Assembly: GCF_947179165.1 (NCBI RefSeq)
Contig: NC_077242.1
Coordinates: 40,370,097-40,434,096 of the forward strand
Reading direction: 5' to 3'
Origin: Solanum dulcamara
Taxonomy: Eukaryota > Streptophyta > Magnoliopsida > Solanales > Solanaceae
DNA: 64,000 nt
Numbering within the stretch: the first letter of the stretch is position 1; each line of letters opens with the position of its first letter. Shown piece after piece: positions 10,228 through 21,841 of the stretch. The position numbers and the translations under genes were made by a program. The notes beneath the pieces are model-generated. The model worked only from the letters and a program-made list of their open reading frames with translations, was not told where the DNA came from and made no database searches.

Positions 10228-10651
10228 AAAGGGCAAAGATGAAAAGAATTTCCTCAACCCATGCGAGATAGAAGGTTCGTATACTTGTTCTTCTCAATGT
10301 AGCTATGCCTGAGTCGTAGCATAATTGAATAGGACTAGTGTAAGTTACTTTCTTGTATTCTCATGGAAGGGGAGAGTCTCCCTCATTTATGCTTTCTTAG
10401 TCGACTTGTATCAGGAGGAGTCCTCTCATAGGTTTACTGCTTTCTAGTTATAGTTAGCCCTTTTTGTATTGGGGATGAGTTAGCCGACCTTAATAGGTTA
10501 GCCGACTTATGAACCACCATAGGATCGGAGGTAAGGTTTATGTCCCCCTCCTTGTATTTTTATTTTTGATTATTTATGTTAAGGCTTGGGGGTGTTGCTT
10601 AACCCCTGACTGTGCACGAGAGGTGGGAGCCTCGTGTAGGGTCTCTTCCCA

Positions 10652-10653
<2 letters not shown>
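10228..10653 (+). other. LINE 3' tail (conserved with copy 2)
   Basis: The tail has the palindromic word GGGGAGAGTCTCCC at about 10370-10383, two 'ttagccgac' words near 10480-10510, a G/T-rich stretch and 'cacgaggctcccacctc'-like complementarity (tgcacgagaggtgggagcctcgtg, 10612-10636) able to form a stem. It ends at aataaaa just before the A run. The same order is seen at about 39930-40380 in LINE copy 2, so this is the family's true 3' end and probably the template recognised by the reverse transcriptase. Confidence 0.75.

Positions 10654-10681
<28 letters not shown>
10654..10681 (+). other. Poly-A tail of LINE copy 1
   Basis: About 28 uninterrupted A residues follow cccaat and lead directly into the right TSD copy (10682-10696). 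An uninterrupted tail of this length points to a recent insertion. Confidence 0.95.
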
Positions 10682-10685
<4 letters not shown>

Positions 10686-10696
10686 AACTTTGGGTG
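10682..10696. repeat. Right target-site duplication of LINE copy 1
   Basis: Exact match to 2427-2441. J LTR sequence resumes directly after it (ggggatccatgag). Confidence 0.95.
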
Positions 10697-11534
10697 GGGA
10701 TCCATGAGAAAACCCTAGTAGCAACCTTTAGTTCCAAAAATATGTCCCACCGTAGGTGCCTTTATGTCTTATCTAGGGGATCCACATATAGCTAATGTAG
10801 TGTTTATGACACAGAGTCTACCTTGGCAAGTAGCCTCTCTCTTTTCGGTGTGAGAGTTACATCGATTTTCATATTATAGCTCAATGGTCTTACAAGTTGG
10901 TTAAGGATAATTTTCCACATATGTATATATTATATCTATGATCTTTAATGATGTTATATGATGCATTGACCTTATGATATGATTTCAAGTGTTTTTAAGT
11001 TTTACTCATATTTTCAAAATATTAATCATGCATTACATGCTCATATTGATTATGTCTGATTATTTCTCACATACTTAGTATTTCATGTACTAACCCATAT
11101 TATATTCCTATATTATATCATATTGTAGGGTCCGTCAATCATCTATGCATCCCGCTTATGGTTAAAGCTTGAGTTGCTATTCCTATTTGTTAGTGAGTCA
11201 TCATGTTTTTAGGATGTGACATTTATGACTTCTCTACACTTCTTATGACTTTCATTCTTATGTTTGGTGAGATAAGAGCTTGTCCTATGTCCCATCTAGA
11301 CTAGTAGACGCATGTTATATTTTTTCATGTCTATGTTCTCATGATCATTCGAAGTTGATTTTGATTTCTCCTTTTCGATATATTTATGTTGAGACTTTTA
11401 TTCTACAATTATGTTTTCTTTTTTGTCTTATTTACCTTATGCATGCTCATGTATGATATGTCAAGAGGCTTAATTGGGGTCTTTCGGAATCCTAACGGGA
11501 TGTCATATCTACGGCCTGGCTTAGTTCGTTACAA

Positions 11535-11549
11535 ACTTAGTATCAGAGC
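11535..11549 (+). other. Primer-binding site of element J
   Basis: The sequence acttagtatcagagc starts one base after the LTR end (cgttaca, 11533). It resembles the tggtatcagagc site complementary to the 3' end of initiator tRNA-Met, used by many plant Ty3/gypsy elements, and marks the start of minus-strand synthesis. Confidence 0.8.
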
Positions 11550-11751
11550 ACAAGGTTTAAGGTGTCCTAGGGAGTCTAACATGCCATTTCAAATAGAGTC
11601 ATGTTCATGGGTGTGAAAAGCGCAACATCTATGAATCAGAGGCTATGTGGTATATTTAGGAAATTCCACTTCTTTTATCATCTTATGTCGTGCGATAGAC
11701 TTGAACACTAAGGTTTTCCTTGTAATGCTTTACCTTTGAAATTATAGAATC

Positions 11752-12904
11752 ATGCCTCCAAGAAGAGATCCCATGAGAAAGAATATTAAAGAGGAACAAT
11801 AAGTTCCAAATGACCCTTTTTAATGAAGAAGTTCCTCATGTGGAATTTCAGGCCGCATTTTAAGTACTTTCTTAAGCTGTATCCGTTCAAGATAATAGGG
11901 AGGTTGTTTCTTCTATAAACCCAAATATGGGTACAGCGGCTAGCCGTGTTTGTGATTTCACCCGCAAGAACCCTCATGAGTTTCATAGTTCTAAGGTGGA
12001 TGAGGATCCACAAAAATATGTTGAGGGTATTGGTAAGATTGTCAATATCATGTGCATTGGTTCAGTGGAGAAGGCAGACTTGGCGGCGTATCAACTTAAG
12101 GGGGTCACACAAGTTTGGTTTGACCAATGGAAGAGTGAAAGGGGTAGAGATGATGGTCCTATTGATTAGGAAGAGTTCAAGAGTGCTTTCATTGATCATT
12201 TCTTTCCATTGGATTTAATGGAACCTAAGGCGCAAGAATTCATCAACTTGAGGCAAGGAATCATGAGTGTGAGGAACTATGCCTAAAGTTCACAAAATTA
12301 TCAAAGTATGCTCCACTTATAGTTGCCGATCCTATAGCCCGTATGATCAAGTTTGTGTTGGGAGTATCGGACTTGGTGGTCAAAGAATTTAGAACCTTCA
12401 TGCTAATTTAGGAGATGGACGTCTCAAAGTTGTTGACATATGCCAAGAAAATCAAGGAGGAAAATTTAAAGGAGAGGTCTAAAAGGGAGTCCAAGACGTC
12501 TCATACTGATAAGGTGTGACTTTTCACACTCTAGGTTTAAAAATGATGGTCTTTCTCAATTTCACCAAAAGCACTTTGGTCAAAATTCTTCAAACATTCT
12601 GGCTTCAAAGTTCAGCAAAGAGAGGGTGTCTAGCCTGAAGCCTCTAAGAGGAGCTCTGAGTAGTCAACTAGTACCACCATTCAATAAGTGTGGGAAGAAG
12701 CATCAAGGAGAATGTTTAGCGGGATCAGATGTTTGCTTTGGTTATGGAAAGATGGGTCACCAAGTGAAGGATTGTCCTTTGAGTGCAACTAGAGGTGGAG
12801 GTAGTCGACCCCAGACTCACACTCAAACTACTACAAGCCGACCGGCTCAGAATGGTACTACTTTGGATAGCGGTCAGTTCCAAAAAAGGTTCTATGCTTT
12901 ATAA
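11752..12904 (+). pseudogene. gag of element J, broken
   Basis: The start ATG reads MPPRRDPM, a common beginning for this gag group, but an in-frame TAA follows at codon 16. Conserved gag blocks appear in pieces: CDFTRKNPHEFHSSKV and QLKGVTQVWFDQW (about 11947-12130), FFPLDLMEPKAQEFINLRQG (about 12200-12260). A knuckle region lies at about 12680-12780, first a CGKKHQGEC stretch, then CFGYGKMGHQVKDC. In the CCHC unit the second Cys has become Tyr. At least three frames are needed, so no full-length capsid protein can be made. Confidence 0.8.
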
Positions 12905-12949
12905 ATTAATCGATAGTTAGAGGATTCCCCCGATGTTGTGATTGGTATG

Positions 12950-15900
12950 TTAAAAGTCTTCTAGTTTGATGTTTATGCATTGTTAGATACAGGTGCTACT
13001 CTATCATTTGTTACTCCTTATCTTGCTATGAAATTAGTTGTTAGTCCTTAGATCTTGTTAGAGCCTTTTTCAGTCTATACTCATGGTTGTGATACAGTTC
13101 TGGCTAAAAGAGTAAAGAATTGTCCAGTCTCAATTTTTCATAAAATCACCTCGTTGATCTTATAGATCTTTATATGACCAATTTTGATGTTATCCTTGGT
13201 ATAAATTGGTTTCATTCATGTTATGTTGCCATATGTTGTAGAACCCGTGTGGTTAAGTTATAATTTCCTAATGAGCCAGTCGTAGAATGGAAAGGTAGTA
13301 ATTTGTCTTCAAAGGCCATTTCATCTCGTGCCTTAAAGCTAATAAAATGATTTCCAAGGGTTTCATTTATCATCTAGTCCATGTTAGGAATACGTATTAC
13401 AAAGATCCTACTCTTAAGTCAGTTTCAATTATTAATGAATTTTCAGAAGTATTTCCCAATTATCTCCCAAATATCCCTCCCAAATATCCCTCTCAAAAGA
13501 GAGATAGACTTTGCTACTAATCTTGTTCCTGATACCCAGCCTATCTTTATTCCCTCTTATATATGGTCCGGCGAAACTTAAGGATTTAAAGGATCAGATA
13601 AAGGATTTGTTGGATAAAGGTTTCATAAAACCGAGTATCTCTCTGTGGGGTGCTCTGATTCTCTTTGTTAGAAAGAAGGATGGTTCTCTTCTCATGTGTA
13701 TAGACTACCGGTAATTAAACAAGGTCACCATTATGAATAAATATCCCATTCTAAGGATTTATCACTTTTTCAATCAACTTCAAGATGCAAGCTACTTTTC
13801 AAAGAATGATCTTCGATCAGGTTATCATCAACTTTGAGCAAGGGAATTTGACATTCCAAAGTTAGCTTTCATACTTGATATGGTCACTTTGAGTTCGTAA
13901 TTATGTCTTTTGGGCTAATAAATGCTCTTGCATCATTTAGGGATTTGATGAACCAGGTGTTCAAGCAATATTTAGATATGTTTGTTATTATATTGATTGA
14001 TGATATTTTGTTTTATTTCGGAGTGAGGAGGAGCATGCCGGTCATTTGAGCATTTTTTACAAGTCCTCAAAGAACGTCAATTATTTGCTAAGTTTACTAA
14101 GTGTGAGTTTTGGTTGGGACTGGTTGCTTTCCTTTGTCATATTGTATCCGATGAAGGAATTATGGTTGATCCTAAGTAAACCAAATAAATAATTGACCTA
14201 GACCTTTGTCTCCTTCTCATATTGAAAATTTCTTGGGCTTAACTGATTATTATAGATGTCTTATGGAAGGATTCTCTTCCATTTCATCGCCCTTGACTAC
14301 TTTGACTCAAAAGAAGGTGAAATACCAATGATCCAAGGTATGTGAGAAAATCTTCCAAGAGTTGAAAGATAGACTTTCTTCCGTTATAGTGTTGACTTTA
14401 ATGGAATGATTCGATGGTTTTATGGTATATTGTGATTCTTCAAGGATTGGTCTTGGTTGTGTTTTGATGCAAAATGGTAAGGTGATAGCTATCCCTCTAG
14501 GCAACTTAAGGTACATAAAAAGAACTATTTGATTCATGACTTGGAGCTAGCAACAATTATATTTACTTTGAAGATTTGGAGATACTATCGCTATGGTGTC
14601 CATGTTGATGCATTCACCAACTATAAGAGTTTGCATTATGTTTACAACAAAAAGGATTTAAACCTTCTACAAAATAGATGTCTTGAGTTGTAAAAGGATT
14701 ATTATATGAGTGTGTTTTACCATTTGAGTAAAGCAAATATGGTTGCCGATGCTATTTTAGTATATTGTCCATGGATAGCGTTGCCAATGTTGAGGATGAA
14801 AAGAAGGTGTTAGTTCGTGATGTGCATAGAGTAGCTTGTTTGGGTGTTTGCTTGGTTGATTCTAAGGATAGTGGTGTAGTTGTGTAAAATGGTTCTGAAT
14901 CCTCTCTTATAGCAGATGTTAAGACAAAACAAGATAGTGATCCAACTTTAGTTGAGTTGAATAAAGCGGTTATTGAAAATGCCATTGAGACTTTCTCCCA
15001 AGAGGGAGATGGTGTGCTTCGATATCAAGACTGATTGTGTGTTGCCGATGTTGATGGCTTAAGGAAAATGATATTATCTGAGGCTCATAGTTCATGGTAT
15101 TCTATTCATTTGGATTCCACAAAGATGTATTGAGATTTGAGGGAGGTTTATTGGTGAAATGGCATGAAAAAGAATATTGCAAAGTTGGCAGCCAAATATC
15201 ATAATTATCAATAAGTGAAGTTTGAGCATCAATAATCAGGAGGTTTAGCTCAAGACATTGAGATTCCTACTTGAAAGTTGGAAGATTTGAATATGGACTT
15301 CATTACTGCTTTGTCTCATACCCGTAGGCAACATGATTTGATTTAGGTTGTTGTTGACTAAATGACTAAGGTTGCGTATTTTCTTCTTGTCAAGACTTCC
15401 TATTCATCTGAGGATTATACAATACTTTACATTCGAGAGTTGGTTAAGCTTCATGGAATTCTTTTATCTATCATCTCAGATTGAGGTACTCAATTTACGT
15501 CTCATTTTTTGAGGTCATTCCAAAAATGTCTTAGTACTCAAGTTAAGTTTAGCACGGATTTCCCGCAACCCTATGGTGAAGCCGAGCTTACTATTCAAAC
15601 CTTGGAAGAAATATTGAGATCTTGTGTAATTGACTTCAAGGGTAATTGGAATTAGTATTTCACTTTGATCGAGTTTGCTTATAATAACAACTACCATTCT
15701 ACCATTCAAAAGGCTCCATTCGAGGCTTTATATGGTAGGAGGTGTAGGTATTCTATTGGTTGGTTTAAATTTGATGAAGTTGCCTTGGATAAACCTCGAG
15801 TTGGTACATGAGGCCATGGATAATGTTGGACTCATCAGAGAAATATTGAAGAATTCCTAAAGTTCACAAAAGTCATATTCGGATGTAATCATAAAGGAAC

Positions 15901-16423
15901 TTGAATTTGAGGTAGATGATTATGTCTACTTGAAAATCTCACACATGAAACGTGTTATGTATTTTGGAAATAAGAGGAAGCAGAGTCCCCAATATGTAGG
16001 GCCATATCATATTTTGAGACGGGTTCCCAATGTGGCATATAAGTTGGATTTGCCTTTAGAGTTGGCATCGGTGCATCTAGTGCTTCATGTTTTGTTCTTG
16101 AAGAAGTTTATTGGTGACCCTAGATCAATTGCGCCTTTGAAAAATGTAGGTGTGAAGAAGATTTTATCCTATGAGAAGGTTTTGGTTGAGATTCTAGACC
16201 AGCAAGTTCAAAGACTGAGAAACACGGGAGTAGCTTTCGTTAAGGTGTTATGAAGGAACTAAGAGGTTGAATGTATTACATGAGAGCCGAAGATGATATG
16301 ATGACATGATATCCTCATATATTTCCTTCTGTTCCAAGTTGAGACATTGAGTTCTTTCCTGATTCATTCCTTCGAATTCATGCGATTTAGTCATTCTCAT
16401 GTTTTTTATGATTGCATTTTTAT
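12950..16423 (+). pseudogene. pol of element J (protease, RT, RNase H, integrase), broken
   Basis: Protease: a DTG triplet is kept at 12986-12994 (LLDTGATLSFVTP). Reverse transcriptase: [32 protein letters not shown] (about 13619-13711 after a frame change) and an intact LIDDIL catalytic motif at about 13993-14010. RNase H: a VYCDSSRIGLGCVLMQ-like stretch near 14427-14475. Integrase: catalytic Asp 15296 and Asp 15479, then Glu 15584, with 35-residue spacing between the last two as expected. A C-terminal tail runs from about 15930 to 16340 (VAYKLDLPLELASVH). Many stops and frameshifts separate these blocks. The tail is cut at 16424 by solo LTR I. Confidence 0.85.
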
Positions 16424-16449
16424 TGTCATGATCCAAGTCAGTCCCTAGG

Positions 16450-19400
16450 TGTCATAACCCATCCCCGTGGGCTGCGACTGGGTGCCCTAGCTAGACACTC
16501 GCATGCACTCTTGGTAACCATAATTAAACTTGTCACCTATTTGGGTCACAACATCTCAGTAGGCAACATGACTTACAAGCCAGCGAGGCTATCGTAGCAT
16601 ATAGGGTCGTCCCATTTTAAATACATATGCGAGCCGACAGGGCTGCCACGATAAAGGGAACGTCCCAGAATATAATTCATACAGACACAACTAAACATGC
16701 ATGTATACACAACCCACACACGTATCTACAGACCTCTAAGAGTATTAGTGATAACATAAGGCGGGACAGGGCCCCCGTCGTACCCCTGAATAAACAAATA
16801 TACATCAGAGGTTTAGTACCAAAAGCTAGGCTCCAACACAGTGGAGCTTTTCCCAAACTTGCCGAGTGGAACCCTAGGCTGGCGGATCCCCAAAGCGTGC
16901 TTCTACGGGCATGAAATGCAGCCCCCCGAGGAAAGGGGGGTCAGTACGACATATGTACTGAGTATGTAAGCATGTAACAGAATATAAGGAATTTCAGTTA
17001 AAATAGGGATACAGGGCAAGTATAATGTTTAGCTATTCACCGTACCTGCATCTTATAAAACAAAGTCACACATACTATTATCACGTACCGTACTAAGCCC
17101 GTTCAGGGACTTGGTGTAACAATTATATCATTCTTCTATCCGGAGCACATATGTATTATTAGTGCTGTGGAACGCACAGCCCGGTCCATGTATATAGCAA
17201 GTACGTGCCGAGGAACGACGGCCCGATCCTTATATCATGTCATAATAATGATAATGCCGAGGTACGATGGCCCAATCCATATCTCATATAACAGTGCCGA
17301 GGTATGACGGCCCAATCCGTATAATGCATAATAGTGCTGAGGTACGACGGCCCAATCCGTATACATGCATATCATATAACAACGCCGAGGAACGACGGCC
17401 CGATCCATATATAATGTATTATGCATATACATACATGTAGGAATCATCAGCATATCAAATATCCCTCAACCATTATCATAAAGTATGCCCAAGAAACCCC
17501 AGGTGTAGGAGCTTACACATCCCATCACTATTCAGCCTATAGAAGGCTTGAGAGTCATAGTTCAACTACCTTCAGACCTTTGATGTTCAATCGTGACCAC
17601 AAGTCATGAATTATACCCAGAACTTATGAATGGAGTCACCTCCAGATCCATGCCCTAAATTACCCACGATCCAGTCTCTTTGAAGGTAGGAAAAGACAAG
17701 TTTTACATGTACTACCTTTTTATCAATTCAGTAGGTAGTGGACAAAACTCTTAACTCATACTCAGATTTTTAGAATGGAACAGTTACCAATTTCACATAC
17801 ATAATTCTTACTTCTAAGACATGCCAAAAAGAAGAAAGGGTAGCTTCACATACCTCTTGTGAGTTACTCTTTATCCCGTTCTCCTCGTCATCCTTTGAAC
17901 CTATCCAACATAAAAGTAATATGAATATCAACCTTTCTTAACTTTCCAGTATCTTAGGTTACACCTTAGTATTAATGGAATCTATTTCCTTAGTCGTTTC
18001 CTCGACTAGTTCTTTAGTTTGTTAAGGTGTTAATGAAAATTGGGCAGCACCTCCCCTACAATGTGCCCTATCCGGATTTCCAATTAGTTCCCTAAGACCT
18101 ACAGCCAACCAACAACAACAACCTGCAGCATATGTTTAAGCAACTCGCAACAACAATATACAACATAAATTTCAAACGAGTTATTCAAAAATACGATATC
18201 ACAATAGGGCGTCTAGTCTTTATTTTGTAACGCCTTTAATTATACACAACGAGGGGTCAGTTGGCTTCAAACAGCACCACTCTAACCCACTTTAAAACAC
18301 ATTTATGCCCTGCAACCACACCTCACACCCCTGCAGAAACAACTCACACTAACAACACTTTACTTCGACAACAATTCGACTATAACGACTACAATTTGGA
18401 TTGCTTCGAACGTTAAACATTGCTATGACATTTTTACACTTCCAGCATCATACAAGGTGTGTAATACACCCTATGACAACACCATAAACTTCAAATTAGA
18501 AGGAAATACCTTACCTTACGTTAAACTTGTCAAAACTATCAAAACGTGAATTCTGGACAGCTTACTGTCTTGTATTGTCGCTTAGTTTTGAAGGGGTAAT
18601 TAAGGGAAACAGGATTTGTGTCCTCAATAAAAGTTGTATACATGTGTCTTAGGGTCGAATACAATTTTGAATTACCCCTACGTCAATTTTGTACAACAAG
18701 ATATTCCCAAGATACCAACAGCAGTCCTTGTAAATTTCTAAAACGAAATCTGGGCAGCAGCTCCCCCATGCTTCACCACCCTTTTTCGAGCAGATAAAAG
18801 ACAAACTGGGTTTTAGAGGCTAAATAAAAGTTATATCCCTATGAAATATATTTCCAAAACATCTTGAATCACTTTAAATGAAGCCTTACGCAAGGAGTTA
18901 TACTCGTTTTACTAACAGTGGTATTTTCAAAAATGGGTCTGTTAACAAGAACAAAATCTCCTCTTTTCCCTAACGATAAATTTTATGTTGTTAAACACTG
19001 TCATATCACCATAGGATACCTTAAATAATTAATTCACGGAAAGAAATTGGGCCTTACCTTTCTTGGCCACCAAACCCGTAGCTATACTCTCTCTTGTTCT
19101 TGGTTTTTCTCTCAAGTTTTTTTTGAAGAGAGAAGGCTGAAATGTGATAAATTTCAGCACTTTACACATATATATATCCTTTTGGAAGGTGACACGTGTC
19201 ATCCTCTAAGGGTGACATGTGTCACAACCTTAGGCAGCCACATCATTACATGCCACCAATCACATACTGCCACGTGGCAGTGTGGGTCCCACCTAGGTGT
19301 GTCACCTACCTACTTGTCACCTGCTTGTTTGTCACCTGCTTGCTTCGCTTTCATAAGTTCGAAAACTATTTTTTGCTCCCTTTCATAGGTTTGTCCTCTC

Positions 19401-19665
19401 GTCTTATTTTAAAAGCCTATGTAATCCGTACTACGCAAGCTTAGTATGTACTCAACTAGTTTAAGTATATACAACATCCAAGTTGGTGGCTTACGTAAGT
19501 AAATGGAGTACCACGACTCATTATTCGGCCTCCAACTCTTTCCAGATTCTTATAAACCTATTTCCAACTGTTACTACTCGGGTGGAGTCTCATAGATAAC
19601 ATGTATCCCGCGGCAATATTTTTAACAGAATCATGCCACAATGTACAAAACTACGGGGTGTAACA
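16450..19665 (-). mobile_element. Solo LTR A (3.2 kb) with TSD ctagg
   Basis: The minus-strand LTR begins TGTTACACCCC (19665) and ends GGGTTATGACA (16450). The 5-bp TSD ctagg is exact at 16445-16449 and 19666-19670. It is closely similar over its whole length to the two LTRs of element BC (37672-41292 and 43436-46627), so it is the same family. No internal sequence remains. Short open frames in it, such as 19047-19388, are not genes. Confidence 0.95.
17205..17415 (-). repeat. Degenerate tandem repeats in LTR A (gccgagg...cggcc)
   Basis: Five units starting gccgagg or gctgagg, then acgacggcccgatcc or a variant, then an AT-rich spacer, at about 17207, 17255, 17295, 17335 and 17382. Equivalent arrays lie in the BC LTRs at about 38435-38585 and 44200-44400. 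They probably lie in the transcribed part of the LTR; no function is visible. Confidence 0.8.
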
Positions 19666-21671
19666 CTAGGCATGACACGGTGATTGGAATCCCGAAAAAT
19701 CCAACCAAGACTCTTAGAATATCATACATAAGCATTGCTAAGGTATTTAAAGCAATAAAACTAATCATGAAAGCGAAAGTAAAGTCTCAATAGGAATATC
19801 TCAATAGAGGAGAAACAACATCAAAGGATGCAACAACAAGACTCCATGAACATCTAACATGAACTAATTGGGGGCATAAGAAAGCTCCTACCGCACCCAT
19901 GATAACATAAGAGAAATGAAATAGTCAAATGACGCAAATAAAATAAACTTTTTTGTCCTCGAAGCATGATGAATCAGCAAAGTACAAGTGTAATAAGCTC
20001 TAGCCACGAGGGGGAGGATGAGTGTGATCCTCAGACCCTACATTATAATACAATGTAGGCAAAAGTATGTGTTAGTAAATGGAATACACTAGGCATGTGA
20101 AAAGTATGCATGAACAATAAACATAGGGAATAATAAATATTAATCATGAGATGCAAGACTAATATCTTAAAATATGAGTAAGACCGTAACAATATTAAAA
20201 CATCATAATCATTGGTCAAAGCATCGAAATATTATCATAAGAACTTTATACAAACAGATGTGGAATAGGACCTTAACCAACACTTAAGACCATGCGAGCT
20301 ATTATATGGAATTCAATTATCCCCACATCGAGAAGGAAGAGGCTACCTTGCCAGGGTAGACTCCATCATGGTACTTTATCTTTAACTGTGCTATATGTGG
20401 ATCCACTAGCTTCGCCATATTGACATCTTTAAACTTATGCGGGCAACGTAGTTAGGGATTAAAGGTAACTACTATGATTCCCTTTGTTAGCGACAATGTC
20501 TAACGGATCAAAGCCCACCTTAAATTCCTCTTAGTGCTAAATCTTTATCCCAATGGAACTTTAATAAAAACATAATCATTAACATCATTAGGAAGATAAT
20601 AATAGATATCGATCAATCATTATAAAGATAACATAATAATAGCTCATATATTAACTTCATCATAGTAAAATCATAAGAATATCTCATTAATTTGCTTGAT
20701 TCATAAAGAATCCATGAATTAGTGAGAATTGTCCTTATCACCTCTTTTAACATGATAGTGCAAGAATTGTCCTTATTGCACCATAACTTCTTTTCTTATA
20801 CCATCTTTGAACATCATTCATAAAATTATCATGGAAATAACTTGAACATCATGATCATAACTATAAATCATGCTTGAAACTAGCATATAACATAGGTCTT
20901 TGAAGTTCATATTGAAATTATGCAATGTCATGTGAATTATGCATAATTAGACTAATAGCACTAAATTATATCATAATTAAGAAAATCCAATGCAACATCA
21001 TAAAATTAGGGCATTTAGAAGAAGAACTCATAATATAATTTGAGAAGAACACTTTGGGATTCAATAGGTGAAAGGGACCATGGAAGAATTTCCAAATACA
21101 TCGACCTTTAGAAGCCCTAAATTGCAGAGAATTGAAGCTTGACCTTGAAGAAATTCTTAAAATTTACTTGAGGAAGAAGGAGACTTGGAGAGCACACTTT
21201 TAGAGGGAAGATTTTGATTTAGAGTGTTAAGGTGAGAATGAGAGGGTTAGGAGGGCTTAGGGTAGTTATTAGGTTAGAATAAACTCCCAAAAACTGTACA
21301 CATTCATTAATGAAAACATAAGAAATGATAAAAATATCCTCAACTTAAGAACTGGACTGCACCTGCCTGGGGGACCCACCATGGTCCAGAACCTCAGCGC
21401 GGCCCATGGTGTTGGTCGTGGTGATTGACTTAGGTTGGGATCTGGGAGGTCTCAAGGGGGATGCTCACCACGGACCATAGTCCCTGTCATAAACCCATCC
21501 TCTGATCACCTATGTTTTAGATCTTTCATTACAAAGGATAATACGGCTAGTAGTCAGGTCCACAGCTTGTGAACTGACCAAGTGGAGGTCACCTGGTGTA
21601 AAAACTGAAATTTATTTGAAAAACTTCCTTTGAACCTTATTTTCTGACTTTCCAACTTCTGGGGTCTTACA

Positions 21672-21841
21672 TTCATGAAATGAGTTTTAAATTCATATTT
21701 CATCTTAGGATTGAATATTCCTTTTTTTATGCATTTTGATGTATCATTGCATTCATGTTGGGTTGATAGTCTCATTTTATAATCTATACATGCTTGTTTG
21801 TGTCCCATTCGATGATGAATGTTCTCAAGGGGGAGATATTA
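21672..21841 (+). other. 3' non-coding tail and polypurine tract of element J
   Basis: A short stretch of J between solo LTR I and element E. It ends gaatgttctcaagggggagatatta: a polypurine tract (about 21826-21836), the plus-strand primer of reverse transcription, that should sit directly before the 3' LTR. The 3' LTR resumes at 52124 after element E, confirming that E landed at this boundary. 21837-21841 (tatta) is the left TSD of E. Confidence 0.8.

Larger units (their letters stand above)
2442..10681 (+). mobile_element. LINE (L1-type non-LTR retrotransposon), copy 1
   Basis: An 8.24-kb plus-strand insertion flanked by an exact 15-bp TSD and ending in about 28 A residues. It contains the C-terminal part of ORF1 (2442-3538), a complete ORF2 with endonuclease, reverse transcriptase, zinc-binding and RNase H domains (3535-7698), and an unusually long 3' region (7699-10653) with another long open frame. 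The start falls inside ORF1, so the copy is 5'-truncated and probably lacks the promoter and the ORF1 RNA-binding domains. Intact ORF2, perfect TSD and long poly-A indicate a recent insertion. Confidence 0.95.
1141..11533 (+). repeat. 5' LTR of element J, split by a LINE insertion
   Basis: The two LTR pieces (about 1141-2441 and 10697-11533) align with 52190-54181: shared landmarks include a run starting near 1205/52235, an AT-rich stretch near 2030-2330/53050-53390, and a part with repeated 'tagctc' and 'ggatccac' words near 10690-10880/53480-53670. The LTR ends in 'cgttaca' at 11533, directly before a tRNA-Met-type primer-binding site. The LINE at 2442-10681 splits it. The start is set by where protease homology of the upstream fragment ends and is uncertain by tens of bases. 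Confidence 0.7.
16424..21671 (-). mobile_element. Solo LTR I, split by solo LTR A
   Basis: Read on the minus strand it starts TGTAAGACCCC (21671) and ends GGATCATGACA (16424). Stripped of insert A it is about 2.0 kb. It shares landmarks with the LTRs of J, E and K, so it belongs to the same LTR group. Flanks are tttat (16419-16423) and ttcat (21672-21676), a TSD with one mismatch, and J tail sequence continues on both sides. No internal domain is present, so recombination between two LTRs probably removed it. Confidence 0.75.

Noticed and set aside
10475..10515. CCGAC words in the LINE tail resembling drought/cold response element cores
   Set aside because: A 5-base match is expected often by chance and nothing else supports a promoter function there.
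19047..19388. Open frame of 113 codons on the plus strand
   Set aside because: It lies wholly inside solo LTR A; the BC LTR copy does not support a conserved product, and no domain is seen.
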